Under the pieces are notes generated by a model. That model saw only the letters and a list, made by a program, of their open reading frames with translations, was not told where the DNA came from and made no database searches. Below are positions 23,683 to 30,574 of a stretch of DNA of 30,574 nt, one piece after another (position 1 is the first letter of the stretch; each line of letters opens with the position of its first letter). Both the position numbers and the translations under genes were made by a program. This DNA comes from an uncultured Eubacteriales bacterium. Its GTDB lineage: Bacteria > Bacillota > Clostridia > Christensenellales > Aristaeellaceae. The stretch spans positions 1-30,574 of the forward strand of contig URJB01000026.1 in NCBI GenBank assembly GCA_900548145.1, read 5' to 3'.

Positions 23683-24324
23683 TTAAGCCTTGCAGGTGTT
23701 GCGGACCAGCAGCAGGCCGCCGTTCGCGCCGGGCACCGCGCCCTTAATGAGGAGCAGGTTGCGTTCCTCGTCCACCTTGACGATCTCAAGGTTCTGGACG
23801 GTCACGCGCTCCACGCCGAAGTGGCCGGGCATGTGCTTGTTCTTGAAAACGCGGGACGGATCGGAGTTAGCGCCCATGGAACCTACGCCACGGTGATACT
23901 TGGAACCGTGGGCCATGGGGCCGGTGTGCTGATTCCAGCGCTGGATGACGCCGCTGAAGCCGTGGCCCTTGCTCACGCCGCTCACGTCGATGCGTTCACC
24001 AGCCGCGAACTGGGAAACGGTCAGCTCGCTGCCCACTTCCAGCTCAGCCGCATTGTCCAGCTTGAGCTCCCGCAGATAGCGGGTGGGGGCGACGCCAGCC
24101 TTCTTGAAGTGGCCAGTCATGGGCTTATTGACCAGCTTCTTGGCGCGGTTTTCCGCGTAGGTGTCAAAGCCCACCTGAACAGCCTCGTAGCCGTCGGATT
24201 CGATGGTTTTCTTCTGCACCACCTTGCAGGGGCCGGCCTCCACCACGGTCACGGGTACGAGGCGGCCATCATCGGTGAAAACCTGCGTCATGCCGATTTT
24301 CTTGCCTACGATCGCTTTCTTCAT
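23683..24324 (-). CDS. rplC: Ribosomal protein L3
   Basis: This 213-aa protein reaches into the peptidyl transferase region. It starts MKKAIVGKKIGMTQVFTDDG. The conserved long loop contains SKGHGFSGVIQRWNQHTGPM and then GSKYHRGVGSMGANSDPSRV. The end reads LLIKGAVPGANGGLLLVRNT. It is full length, second in the S10 group, with GGAGG upstream. Confidence 0.97.
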   Translation of the reverse strand: MKKAIVGKKIGMTQVFTDDGRLVPVTVVEAGPCKVVQKKTIESDGYEAVQVGFDTYAENRAKKLVNKPMTGHFKKAGVAPTRYLRELKLDNAAELEVGSELTVSQFAAGERIDVSGVSKGHGFSGVIQRWNQHTGPMAHGSKYHRGVGSMGANSDPSRVFKNKHMPGHFGVERVTVQNLEIVKVDEERNLLLIKGAVPGANGGLLLVRNTCKA

Positions 24325-24343
24325 GATGTCGTAACCTCCTGCA

Positions 24344-24658
24344 TTAGTTGTTAAGCTTGATTTCGATCTCGACGCCGGCAGGAAGATCCAGCTTCATCAT
24401 GGCATCGACCGTGCGGGGATTGGGGTTGTGGATGTCGATCAAGCGCTTATGAGTGCGCATTTCGAACTGCTCACGGCTATCCTTGTACTTGTGGGGGGCA
24501 CGCAGGATAGTGACGATCTCCTTCTCCGTCGGCAGTGGAATGGGGCCCGATACCTTCGCGCCCGTCCGCTTCGCGGTTTCCACGATCCGCTCGGAGGACT
24601 GATCGATCAGGTTGTGCTCGTAAGCCTTCAGCTTGATACGGATTTTCTGGTTGGCCAT
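24344..24658 (-). CDS. rpsJ: Ribosomal protein S10 (NusE)
   Basis: This 104-aa small-subunit protein also acts as NusE in transcription antitermination. It contains IRIKLKAYEHNLIDQSSERI, PLPTEKEIVTILRAPHKYKD and FEMRTHKRLIDIHNPNPRTV, the standard sequence. It is the first gene of the ribosomal cluster. AAGGAGGAACGA lies just upstream, preceded by a hairpin-rich leader of about 245 nt and a good promoter. In many Firmicutes it follows tuf; here the liv operon lies upstream instead. Confidence 0.97.
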   Translation of the reverse strand: MANQKIRIKLKAYEHNLIDQSSERIVETAKRTGAKVSGPIPLPTEKEIVTILRAPHKYKDSREQFEMRTHKRLIDIHNPNPRTVDAMMKLDLPAGVEIEIKLNN

Positions 24659-24903
24659 TTTCGTTCCTCCTTGATATTCGTCTCAAGTACACCGCGCCGG
24701 GTGTGTCCATCGGCCGCTTTTACTTGGGCGCAAGCCGTTCCGGGGTTTTAGCCCCTTCTCAGCAGCGCCCTTTCAGGCTGCCGTTGCACCGCCTCCGCAG
24801 TGTCTCAAGTCCGTCGCCCGATTGAACGAGCTGGTCCACGATAATTACCCGCCATGGCCATGGCGGCAACTTACCGCTTCATCCCTAAACAGACAGCTTC
24901 AGT
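24659..24903 (-). ncRNA. Structured 5' leader of the S10 operon
   Basis: About 245 nt lie between the predicted start of transcription and rpsJ. On the minus strand they can form four hairpins: a perfect 18-bp palindrome (24849-24866); CACTGC/GCGGTG with a GGAG loop (24802-24787); a long-range GGGCGC/GCGCCC stem (24770-24765 with 24731-24726) enclosing GGGG/CCCC (24755-24742); and ACACC/GGTGT (24704-24689) close to the ribosome binding site. This is the layout expected of an autoregulatory ribosomal protein leader, but no ligand is known. Confidence 0.5.
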
Positions 24904-24932
24904 AGTATACCTCAAACCTCCGTCGATTGCAA
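24904..24932 (-). promoter_or_regulatory. Predicted promoter of the S10-spc ribosomal operon
   Basis: On the minus strand TTGCAA (24932-24927) and TATACT (24909-24904) are 17 bases apart. An A-rich stretch (24947-24936) lies directly upstream of the -35 box and could act as an UP element. No other strong promoter is seen before secY. Confidence 0.7.
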
Positions 24933-25092
24933 GTCTTTTTTCAAATTTTCTGATAAAATTTTTCATTCTTCATCCCCCTCAAAGTACGCATTTTCCCGCC
25001 TTACCAAAGTTCCATATGAACACGTTTCCGTGTGTATCCATTCTCCTGTTCAACCATTCCGTTTTTTCCTGTTTTTCCTTTCTTCCATATAT

Positions 25093-25130
25093 AAAAAACC
25101 ACGAACGCCGCATCGCACGTCCGTGGTTTT
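25093..25130 (-). terminator. Terminator of the liv operon
   Basis: On the minus strand AAAACCACGGACG (25130-25118) pairs with CGTTCGTGGTTTT (25107-25095), a 13-bp stem with one mismatch or wobble, followed by further T. It lies 10 bases past the livF stop. The A-T ends make it bidirectional. The bases between it and the S10 promoter (24933-25092) hold nothing else I recognise. Confidence 0.85.
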
Positions 25131-25140
25131 GATTTCTGCT

Positions 25141-25854
25141 TCAGTTTCCCAGATAAGCCCGACGAACGCTGTCGTCGTGCAGCAGATCGGAAGCAGAGCC
25201 TTCGTTGACGATCTTGCCGGTTTCCAGCACGTAGGCGCGGTCGGCAATGGAAAGCGCCATCTGCGCGTTCTGCTCCACCAGCAGAATGGTGGTTCCGGCC
25301 TGTTTCAGTTCCCGGATGATATCGAAGATCTGCTCCACCAGAATAGGAGCCAGACCCATCGAAGGCTCGTCCATCATCATCAGCTTGGGCTTGCTCATCA
25401 GAGCGCGACCCATGGCCAGCATCTGCTGTTCGCCGCCGGACAGGGTGCCCGCCACCTGCTTGTAGCGTTCCTTCAGCCGTGGAAAGTGATCGTACACATT
25501 TTCAATGGATTCTTCCAGTTCGGAATTGGGACGGGTATAGCCGCCCATCTCCAGATTTTCCAGCACTGTCATCTGCAGGAAAATGCGCCGTCCTTCCGGG
25601 CAGAGCGCCATCCCCTTGGAGACGATCTTATCAGCGGGCACCCCCACGATATTCTGATCGTGCAGCATGATGCTGCCGCTGTGGGGCTTCAGCAATCCGG
25701 CAATGGTGTTCAGCGTGGTGGATTTGCCCGCGCCATTGGCACCGATCAGGGTCACGATCTCCCCTTCGTTCACCTCGAAGGAGATCCCCTTGATGGCGTG
25801 GATGCTGCCGTAATACACGTGGAGATTTTCCACCTTCAGCAGAGTGTTGCTCAT
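25141..25854 (-). CDS. livF: Branched-chain amino acid ABC transporter ATP-binding protein LivF
   Basis: This 237-aa ATPase of the branched-chain amino acid importer has Walker A GANGAGKST at residues 38-46, the signature LSGGEQQ near 140, and Walker B LMMMDEP followed by SMGLAP. The sequence between matches LivF, including LCPEGRRIFLQMTVLENLEM. It pairs with LivG as a heterodimer under LivH and LivM. The start ATG overlaps the livG stop (ATGA), so it is translationally coupled. It ends shortly before a strong terminator. Confidence 0.95.
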   Translation of the reverse strand: MSNTLLKVENLHVYYGSIHAIKGISFEVNEGEIVTLIGANGAGKSTTLNTIAGLLKPHSGSIMLHDQNIVGVPADKIVSKGMALCPEGRRIFLQMTVLENLEMGGYTRPNSELEESIENVYDHFPRLKERYKQVAGTLSGGEQQMLAMGRALMSKPKLMMMDEPSMGLAPILVEQIFDIIRELKQAGTTILLVEQNAQMALSIADRAYVLETGKIVNEGSASDLLHDDSVRRAYLGN

Positions 25855-26702
25855 ACCCCGGCCTCCTTCTTTTTGCCCAGATAGGCCTCGATGACCGCCG
25901 GATTGGACTGAATCTGCTCCGGCGTGCCCTTGGCGATGATGGAGCCGTAGTTCAGCACCGCGATGCCCTCGCAGATGCCCATGACCAGCTTCATGTCATG
26001 CTCGATCAACATGATCGCGATCTGGAAGGTGTCGCGAATTTTCAGAATGTTTTCCATCAGCTCCACCGTTTCAGAGGGGTTCATGCCCGCCGCAGGCTCG
26101 TCCAGCAGCAGCAGCTTGGGCGAGGTAGCCAGTGCGCGGACGATCTCCAGCCGCCGCTGCGCGCCGTAAGGCAGCGAGCCCGCCGTGGTGTCCGCCAGAT
26201 CCTGCATATCGAAAATAGACAGCAGTTCCAGCGCCTTTTCGTGCATCAGCTTTTCTTTTTTCCAGTAATTGGGCAGACGCAGGATGCCCGTTCCCATGCC
26301 ATAGCGCATCCGATTGTGCAGGCCGATCTTCACGTTATCCTCCACGCTCATTTTGTTGAACAGGCGGATATTCTGGAAGGTACGGGCAATGCCCGCCTTG
26401 TTGACCTGAATGGTGTTCATGCCCGCGGTGTCTTTGCCGTCGATCAGGATGGTGCCGGTGGTGGGCTGATACACCTTGGTGATCAGGTTGAAGATCGTGG
26501 TCTTGCCAGCGCCGTTGGGGCCGATCAGGCCGGCGATCTCCGTGCGGCCGATAATCATATTGAAGTCGTCCACGGCCTTCAGGCCGCCGAATTCCACACC
26601 CAGATGCCGGGCGTCCAACACAGGACGGGTGCCCAGATCGCGCTCGGGAATGATCGCGTCGCTGGGGAAAGGAACCATGGTAGTGCGTTCTCTTTCAGTC
26701 AT
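25851..26702 (-). CDS. livG: Branched-chain amino acid ABC transporter ATP-binding protein LivG
   Basis: This 283-aa ATPase has Walker A GPNGAGKTT at residues 61-69, the degenerate signature LPYGAQRRLE typical of LivG, and Walker B LLLLDEPAAGMNP. It also has LVMGICEGIAVLNYG near the end. I placed the start at the ATG at 26702 because it overlaps the livM stop as ATGA and has AGGAGA upstream. That leaves an N-terminal extension of about 28 residues before the usual LivG fold. Some of it may not be translated if a later ATG (residue 9, MVPFPSD) is used. Confidence 0.93.
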   Translation of the reverse strand: MTERERTTMVPFPSDAIIPERDLGTRPVLDARHLGVEFGGLKAVDDFNMIIGRTEIAGLIGPNGAGKTTIFNLITKVYQPTTGTILIDGKDTAGMNTIQVNKAGIARTFQNIRLFNKMSVEDNVKIGLHNRMRYGMGTGILRLPNYWKKEKLMHEKALELLSIFDMQDLADTTAGSLPYGAQRRLEIVRALATSPKLLLLDEPAAGMNPSETVELMENILKIRDTFQIAIMLIEHDMKLVMGICEGIAVLNYGSIIAKGTPEQIQSNPAVIEAYLGKKKEAGV

Positions 26703-27745
26703 TGCTCGGCCTCTCCTTTCTCTTCCCGGCTCAGACGGGCTTTGACCATGGCAAGCCACTGCTTGGAGCGTTCGCCGTTGGTCACCAGCATGACCACGAT
26801 CAGCACGATAGCGTACACCAGCATACGGTAGTCATTGAAGGAACGCAGCAGTTCCGGCAGAATGGTCAGCAGCGCCGCTGCGATCACAGAGCCGCGGATA
26901 TTGCCGATGCCGCCCAGCACCACGAACACCAGTACCAGAATGGAGGTGTCGAATTTGAACTTGCTGGCGGTGAAGGTGGAGAAGTTCATGCCGAACAGGG
27001 TGCCCGCCATACCCGCCAGCACAGCGGAGGCCACAAAGGCCATCAGCTTGTATTTGGTCACGCTGATGCCCACGCTTTCCGCGGCAATGCGGTTGTCCCG
27101 CAGGGCCATCATGGCCCGGCCGGAGCGGCTGTTGATCAGGTTCAGCACCACGATCAGGGTGAACATGATGAGGCAGAAGCCCATGGTAAACGTCGAAATG
27201 CGGGTAAGTCCCTGCGCGCCCTGAGGGCCATTCACGATCAGCTTGCCGGGCAGAGAGGGATTGTTGAAACCGAAGTACAGCTGCCCTGCATCGTTAGAAA
27301 CATACACGCAGTTCAGCACGTTGCGGATGATCTCACCGAATGCCAGCGTCACGATGGCCAGATAGTCGCCCTGCAGCCGCAGCACGGGCACGCCTACGAT
27401 CACGCCCATGATCCCGGCGAACACGCCACCTACCAGCATTCCCAGAATCAGCCGCACCGTAGGGTCGGCAATGCCGTCCTGCGTCGCCATGCAGAAGATA
27501 GCGCCCGCGAACGCGCCCACGGACATAAAGCCCGCGTGACCCAAGCTCAGTTCGCCGGAAATACCAACCACCAGATTCAGGGAGACCGCCATCACGATGT
27601 ACACGCAGATGGGCACCAGCTGTCCCTTCAGGGAACGGCTGATCATGCCCGCATTCTGCAGGAGGGTCACGGCGACAAAGGCGACGATCACGATCAGATA
27701 AGTGATCAGATTATTGACAAAGGTACTGTTCCGCTTCTTTTTCAT
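26699..27745 (-). CDS. livM: Branched-chain amino acid ABC transporter permease LivM
   Basis: This 348-aa protein has about ten membrane spans. The conserved LivM pieces GISGELSLGHAGFMSVGAFA, LQGDYLAIVTLAFGEIIRN and GGIGNIRGSVIAAALLTILP are present. A longer frame would begin at a GTG nine codons earlier, but that start overlaps livH and has no ribosome binding site. The ATG at 27745 has AGGGGG 8 bases upstream and lies 13 bases after the livH stop. It is the third gene of the operon. Confidence 0.93.
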   Translation of the reverse strand: MKKKRNSTFVNNLITYLIVIVAFVAVTLLQNAGMISRSLKGQLVPICVYIVMAVSLNLVVGISGELSLGHAGFMSVGAFAGAIFCMATQDGIADPTVRLILGMLVGGVFAGIMGVIVGVPVLRLQGDYLAIVTLAFGEIIRNVLNCVYVSNDAGQLYFGFNNPSLPGKLIVNGPQGAQGLTRISTFTMGFCLIMFTLIVVLNLINSRSGRAMMALRDNRIAAESVGISVTKYKLMAFVASAVLAGMAGTLFGMNFSTFTASKFKFDTSILVLVFVVLGGIGNIRGSVIAAALLTILPELLRSFNDYRMLVYAIVLIVVMLVTNGERSKQWLAMVKARLSREEKGEAEQ

Positions 27746-27758
27746 CTCGTCCGCCCCC

Positions 27759-28646
27759 TTACACCTTTTCACGGATCTTCTTGCCCAGAAGTCCGGCGGG
27801 CTTCACCAGCAAAATCACGATCAGAATGGCGAACACGATGGCGTCGCCCAGTTCCGTGGAAATGTAGCTCTTGCCGAAGATCTCGATAATGCCCAGCAGG
27901 ATGCCGCCCAGCATAGCGCCGGGGATAGAGCCGATACCGCCGAACACGGCGGCGGTGAAGGCTTTGATACCGGGCATGGAGCCGGTGGTGGGCATCAGCG
28001 TGGGATAAGCAGAACACAGCAGCACACCGGCGATGGCCGCCAGTGCAGAGCCGATGGCGAAGGTCACGGAAATGGTGCGGTTCACGTTCACGCCCATCAG
28101 CTGGGCCGCGCCCTTATCCTCGCTGACGGCGCGCATGGCCTTGCCCATACGGGTCTTGCCGGTGAACCATGTCAAAGCCAGCATGATCAGAATGCAGGCC
28201 AGCACCGTCACAATGGCCACGTCGGAGATAATCAGCTGGCCATCAAACAGACGCACCGGTCCGAAGCTGATGATGGACGTAAAGCTCTTGGGATTGGAAC
28301 CCCAGATCAGCAGCGCCAGATTCTGCAGAAGGTAGCTCATGCCGATGGCCGTAATCAGCACCGCCAGCGAGGGCGCGCTTCGAAGGGGCTTGTACGCCAG
28401 CCGTTCGATCGTCATACCCAGCAGCGTGCAGACGAACATGGCTGCCAGCACGGACAGCCACGCAGGCAGCTTCAGGTATTGGGTAACGCAGAAGGAAATG
28501 TAAGCGCCGATCATGATGACGTCGCCGTGGGCGAAGTTCAGCATCTTGGCGATGCCGTACACCATAGTGTAACCCAGTGCGATGATCGCGTACACACTTC
28601 CCAGACTGATACCGTTGATCAGGTTGGAAAGGAACGACAAGTGCAT
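27759..28646 (-). CDS. livH: Branched-chain amino acid ABC transporter permease LivH
   Basis: This 295-aa protein has about eight membrane spans and the LivH signature near the start (LINGISLGSVYAIIALGYTM) and near the end (FGGIGSIPGAMLGGILLGII). The longest frame starts 25 codons further upstream, but the family start MHLSFLSNLINGISLGS agrees with the ATG at 28646. The ribosome binding site is weak (AGAGAG or GGGGG), which leaves the exact start slightly uncertain. It follows livK after a 247-base spacer with three hairpins. Confidence 0.93.
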   Translation of the reverse strand: MHLSFLSNLINGISLGSVYAIIALGYTMVYGIAKMLNFAHGDVIMIGAYISFCVTQYLKLPAWLSVLAAMFVCTLLGMTIERLAYKPLRSAPSLAVLITAIGMSYLLQNLALLIWGSNPKSFTSIISFGPVRLFDGQLIISDVAIVTVLACILIMLALTWFTGKTRMGKAMRAVSEDKGAAQLMGVNVNRTISVTFAIGSALAAIAGVLLCSAYPTLMPTTGSMPGIKAFTAAVFGGIGSIPGAMLGGILLGIIEIFGKSYISTELGDAIVFAILIVILLVKPAGLLGKKIREKV

Positions 28647-28893
28647 CAACCCCCAATCTCTCTTGTGGAAAAAGGAACCGTTTCTATTGTAATTCCAAAC
28701 ATTCAAAACAACAAGCGGCAAAATGTCCGTCTCTGTTCTTTTCCCGTTTTATTTTCCGATATATAGGCAAATGGAGAGCGCCGCTCATGCAGCGTTCTCC
28801 ATTTGCCGTCAGAACGTTTCCGTCTGCTCAGAAGGCGGGCGAGTTCACCGCCCTTCCTTCTCACCGTCCAAATATCGGACGGCAATGGGCCCG
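28647..28893. other. Spacer between livK and livH with three tandem hairpins
   Basis: On the minus strand, in order after the livK stop, are CCGTCC/GGACGG (28882-28864), GAAGG-GGGCG paired with CGCCC-CCTTC (28860-28831), and a long stem with 12 perfect end base pairs, GGCAAATGGAGA/TCTCCATTTGCC (28807-28766). None has a clear T-tract, so they look more like attenuators or mRNA stabilisers than full terminators. A weak promoter may follow at 28686-28714. Confidence 0.65.
28686..28714 (-). promoter_or_regulatory. Weak candidate promoter for livHMGF
   Basis: On the minus strand TTGTTG (28714-28709) and TACAAT (28691-28686) are 17 bases apart, 40 bases ahead of livH. The -35 box matches only three of six positions, so this is tentative. 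Confidence 0.3.
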
Positions 28894-30036
28894 TTACTGG
28901 GCTTCTTCCACGTTGTCAGCGCCCACGTACGCGCCGTCCTTGATAACGGCGGCGTAAGGAGTCTTGCTCACTTCGCCCGCGGCGTTCCAAGTCATGACGC
29001 CGGTCACGCCGTCCACGGTGACGGTGGGCATATAGGCGATCATGGCTTCGCAAATCTCCTCGGCGCTCATGTCAGCGTTGATCACGCCGTCCTTCAGAGC
29101 CTGATAGATCACGTATACACAGTCATAGGTATCGGCGGAGAACTGAGTGGGGATCTCGCCGTACTTTTCTTCGTACTTGGCGGTGAAGGCCGCGCTCTTT
29201 TCTTCCTTGGAGTCCGCAGAGTAGGGGGTCAGCAGCATAACGCCCTCGGCCAGACTGGTGTCAAAGCCTTCCATGGTCAAAAGGCCGTCCATGCCGTCCA
29301 CGCCGAAGAACACGGGCTTGTATTCCACCGCAGCGGCCTGCTTGAAGATCATAGAAGCAGGGGTGTAGTAGATGGGCAGGAACACCAGCTCAGCGCCGTT
29401 GTCCTTCGCGTCGGCCACCTGCACGGAGAAGTCGGTGGTGTCATCGGTGAAGGTGGTCACGGAGACGATCTCCAGGCCCAGCTCCTTGGCCTTGGCCTCG
29501 AAGGTCTGATAAATGCCGGTGGAGTACGCGTCAGCGTTATTGTAGATCACGGCGACCTTGGTGGCCAGCTTATGCTCGGCGATGTACTCAGCAGAAGCGG
29601 AGCCCTGCGCCGGGTCGGAGAAGCAGACCTGAAACATATTGTCCTTATCGGCGGTCACGCTGGGGGAGGAGGCGGAGGGAGTCAGCATGAAGACGCGCTC
29701 GTCATACGCCACAGCGGAAACGGCTACGCAGGGCGTGGTGGTCACGCAGCCGATGATCAGCTGAGCGCCCTTATCCATCAGGCTGTTATACGCATTGACG
29801 GACTTTTCGGCGTCATGCTCATCGTCCTCGGTCATAAACTCGATCTGAGGGCCGCCCAACGCGTTCACCTCGTTCACGGCAATTTCTCCACCCTGTTTTG
29901 CAGAAGTGCCATATACGGCAGCTGCGCCCGTCAGGGGTCCAATGAAACCAATCTTCAGTGCGCCCTCAGCCATCGCGGGCAGGGCGAAGCATACTACCAT
30001 CATCATTGCAACTACCATAGTGACCAGTTTCTTCAT
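28894..30036 (-). CDS. livK: Branched-chain amino acid ABC transporter substrate-binding protein
   Basis: This 380-aa extracytoplasmic protein belongs to the type I periplasmic-binding (LivJ/LivK) family. The signal peptide is MKKLVTMVVAMMMVVCFALP-AMA, with cleavage expected after AMA (residue 23), and the mature part starts EGALKIGFIGPLTGAAAVYG. The only early cysteine (C16) is preceded by MVV, not a proper lipobox, so a lipid anchor is not predicted. The ATG has AAGGAGG 8 bases upstream. As first gene it can be expressed more strongly than livHMGF. Ligand residues cannot be read off, so the amino acid specificity (Leu, Ile, Val or another) is inferred from the operon. Confidence 0.93.
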   Translation of the reverse strand: MKKLVTMVVAMMMVVCFALPAMAEGALKIGFIGPLTGAAAVYGTSAKQGGEIAVNEVNALGGPQIEFMTEDDEHDAEKSVNAYNSLMDKGAQLIIGCVTTTPCVAVSAVAYDERVFMLTPSASSPSVTADKDNMFQVCFSDPAQGSASAEYIAEHKLATKVAVIYNNADAYSTGIYQTFEAKAKELGLEIVSVTTFTDDTTDFSVQVADAKDNGAELVFLPIYYTPASMIFKQAAAVEYKPVFFGVDGMDGLLTMEGFDTSLAEGVMLLTPYSADSKEEKSAAFTAKYEEKYGEIPTQFSADTYDCVYVIYQALKDGVINADMSAEEICEAMIAYMPTVTVDGVTGVMTWNAAGEVSKTPYAAVIKDGAYVGADNVEEAQ

Positions 30037-30072
30037 TGTCTTTTCCTCCTTCTAAACTTCCTATCCTTCTTA

Positions 30073-30101
30073 CCTGTCCGGGAGGGAGGCTCTCTGACAG
30101 G
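30073..30101 (-). promoter_or_regulatory. Hairpin in the livK 5' leader
   Basis: CCTGTC and GACAGG form a 6-bp stem (minus strand 30101-30073) with a purine and pyrimidine-rich loop. It lies at the very 5' end of the predicted transcript, about 40-65 bases before the livK start. It may stabilise the mRNA. It does not cover the ribosome binding site. Confidence 0.4.
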
Positions 30102-30109
30102 GTTGGTTT

Positions 30110-30138
30110 ATTATAGCCACGTCCGCCCCCCCATGCAA
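30110..30138 (-). promoter_or_regulatory. Predicted promoter of the liv operon
   Basis: On the minus strand TTGCAT (30138-30133) and a perfect TATAAT (30115-30110) are 17 bases apart, 74 bases ahead of livK. The spacer is GC-rich, with seven G next to the -35 box, and A-rich sequence lies about 20 bases further upstream (30180-30158). Confidence 0.7.
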
Positions 30139-30215
30139 GCATTTTCCGCCCACTTTCCTGTTTTTGTATTGTTTTTTTCAAACCCCGGCCAACATTCCAC
30201 CATTCCCGCCATTCA

Positions 30216-30236
30216 CAAGGGGGGTAGTACCCCTTG
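30216..30236. repeat. Short GC-rich hairpin
   Basis: CAAGGGG (30216-30222) and CCCCTTG (30230-30236) form a perfect 7-bp stem around the loop GGTAGTA. No T-tract follows, so it is not a simple terminator. It lies about 80 bases upstream of the livK promoter. Confidence 0.5.
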
Positions 30237-30401
30237 ACCCCGGACTGTGCGACATAGGCGCGCAGGGGCATAGAGGGACATGCGGCTTGGCCGGGGTTTT
30301 ACCGCCGCTCGGCGACAGGCCCCGCAGCCCGCCGGTCTGGTGTGGATTCCTTGTCAGTTGAATAGAGGACCGCCATTCGGCGATATGCCTCATGGCTCGC
30401 T

Positions 30402-30441
30402 AAAAAGGCCAGCGCGGATATGAAATCCCGCTAGCCTTTTT
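30402..30441 (-). terminator. Bidirectional rho-independent terminator
   Basis: AAAAAGGC (30402-30409) pairs with GCCTTTTT (30434-30441), and inside it AGCG-GGAT pairs with ATCC-CGCT with one bulge, giving about 16 bp around a 5-base loop. T-tracts exist in both directions. It probably ends a transcript arriving on the minus strand from beyond the right edge. Confidence 0.75.
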
Positions 30442-30574
30442 CGTTACAAAAATATTCAATTTCCACCGAAGCATCCCAAGCATTGCCATTTGAGTCTGCC
30501 CTGCGCCAACTGCGGCGGCGCAGAGCGGCGATAGGCAGCGGAGGGAAAAAGGCCCGCCCATTTTGACGGCGGAA
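30431..30574 (-). CDS. Possible C-terminal end of a partial open frame
   Basis: From the window edge to a TAG inside the terminator stem, one minus-strand frame is open for 47 codons, ending in SVEIEYFCNEKG. The first half is Arg- and Pro-rich and looks non-coding, while the last 20 or so residues look more protein-like. There is no start, and the reading frame cannot be checked beyond the edge. I do not recognise the family, so this could be chance. Confidence 0.2.
   Translation of the reverse strand, partial: FRRQNGRAFFPPLPIAALRRRSWRRADSNGNAWDASVEIEYFCNEKG

Larger units (their letters stand above)
30139..30574. other. Non-coding right-end region with hairpins
   Basis: No supported gene lies wholly here. 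Visible are a T-rich run (30158-30180), a CAAGGGG/CCCCTTG hairpin (30216-30236), GC-rich sequence with repeated GCCG and CGGCG pieces, a terminator (30402-30441) and an open frame reaching the window edge. The mixed composition suggests a mosaic intergenic region or dispersed repeat, which I cannot test here. Confidence 0.45.

Noticed and set aside
26702..27889. A 395-codon open frame on the plus strand
   Set aside because: It is antisense to livM, with a His/Gln-rich composition, no ribosome binding site and no recognisable domain.
30178..30393. Overlapping short frames upstream of the livK promoter
   Set aside because: They cross a hairpin, are rich in Pro, Gly and Arg, and lack ribosome binding sites. 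Treated as non-coding.

Overview
This window is a chromosomal segment from a moderately GC-rich, low-motif-surprise member of the Firmicutes, most likely class Clostridia. No rRNA gene is present to place it better. The evidence is the gene order yicC-remA-gmk-rpoZ-coaBC, the RemA and YtrA-type proteins, the zinc-binding short S14 (61 aa), a KOW-domain gene between map and infA, strong AGGAGG ribosome binding sites and several TTG starts. All genes are bacterial housekeeping or transport genes. I see no tRNA, rRNA, CRISPR array, phage or insertion sequence.

Layout: (1) 1-345 is an AT-rich intergenic region with a promoter and inverted-repeat operator for the rightward operon, and an apparent strong leftward promoter that fires off the window. 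(2) 346-3723 (+) is a YtrA-type GntR repressor, an ABC ATPase and a large ABC permease with a long soluble tail, which together form an autoregulated exporter-like operon. (3) 4376-6510 (-) is an MFS sugar-type transporter followed by a membrane-anchored glycerophosphodiester phosphodiesterase. (4) 6663-9909 (+) is the yicC-remA-gmk-rpoZ-coaBC operon, with a clear promoter and a strong terminator. (5) 10049-11515 (-) is a GH32 beta-fructosidase. (6) 11627-24658 (-) is the S10-spc ribosomal protein cluster, rpsJ to secY, then adk, map, a KOW protein, infA and rpmJ. The usual continuation rpsM-rpsK-rpsD-rpoA-rplQ is absent, and the GH32 gene sits there instead. (7) 25141-30036 (-) is a complete branched-chain amino acid ABC transporter, livK-livH-livM-livG-livF. 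(8) 30037-30574 holds the livK promoter, hairpins, a bidirectional terminator and an open frame running off the edge.

The genes fit fast growth: ribosome and translocon synthesis, nucleotide kinases, CoA synthesis, RNA polymerase omega, amino acid import and beta-fructoside use. The MFS transporter and GH32 enzyme could cooperate in sucrose or fructo-oligosaccharide use, but they are in separate transcription units and this is inference.

The most interesting signals are regulatory and architectural. They are a roughly 245-nt, hairpin-rich leader ahead of rpsJ, a 177-nt spacer inside the ribosomal operon between rpsQ and rplN, the early truncation of the operon after rpmJ, phased A-tracts at the left edge, a YtrA-style operator, and a three-hairpin spacer between livK and livH. 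I did not find a clearly new biological system.
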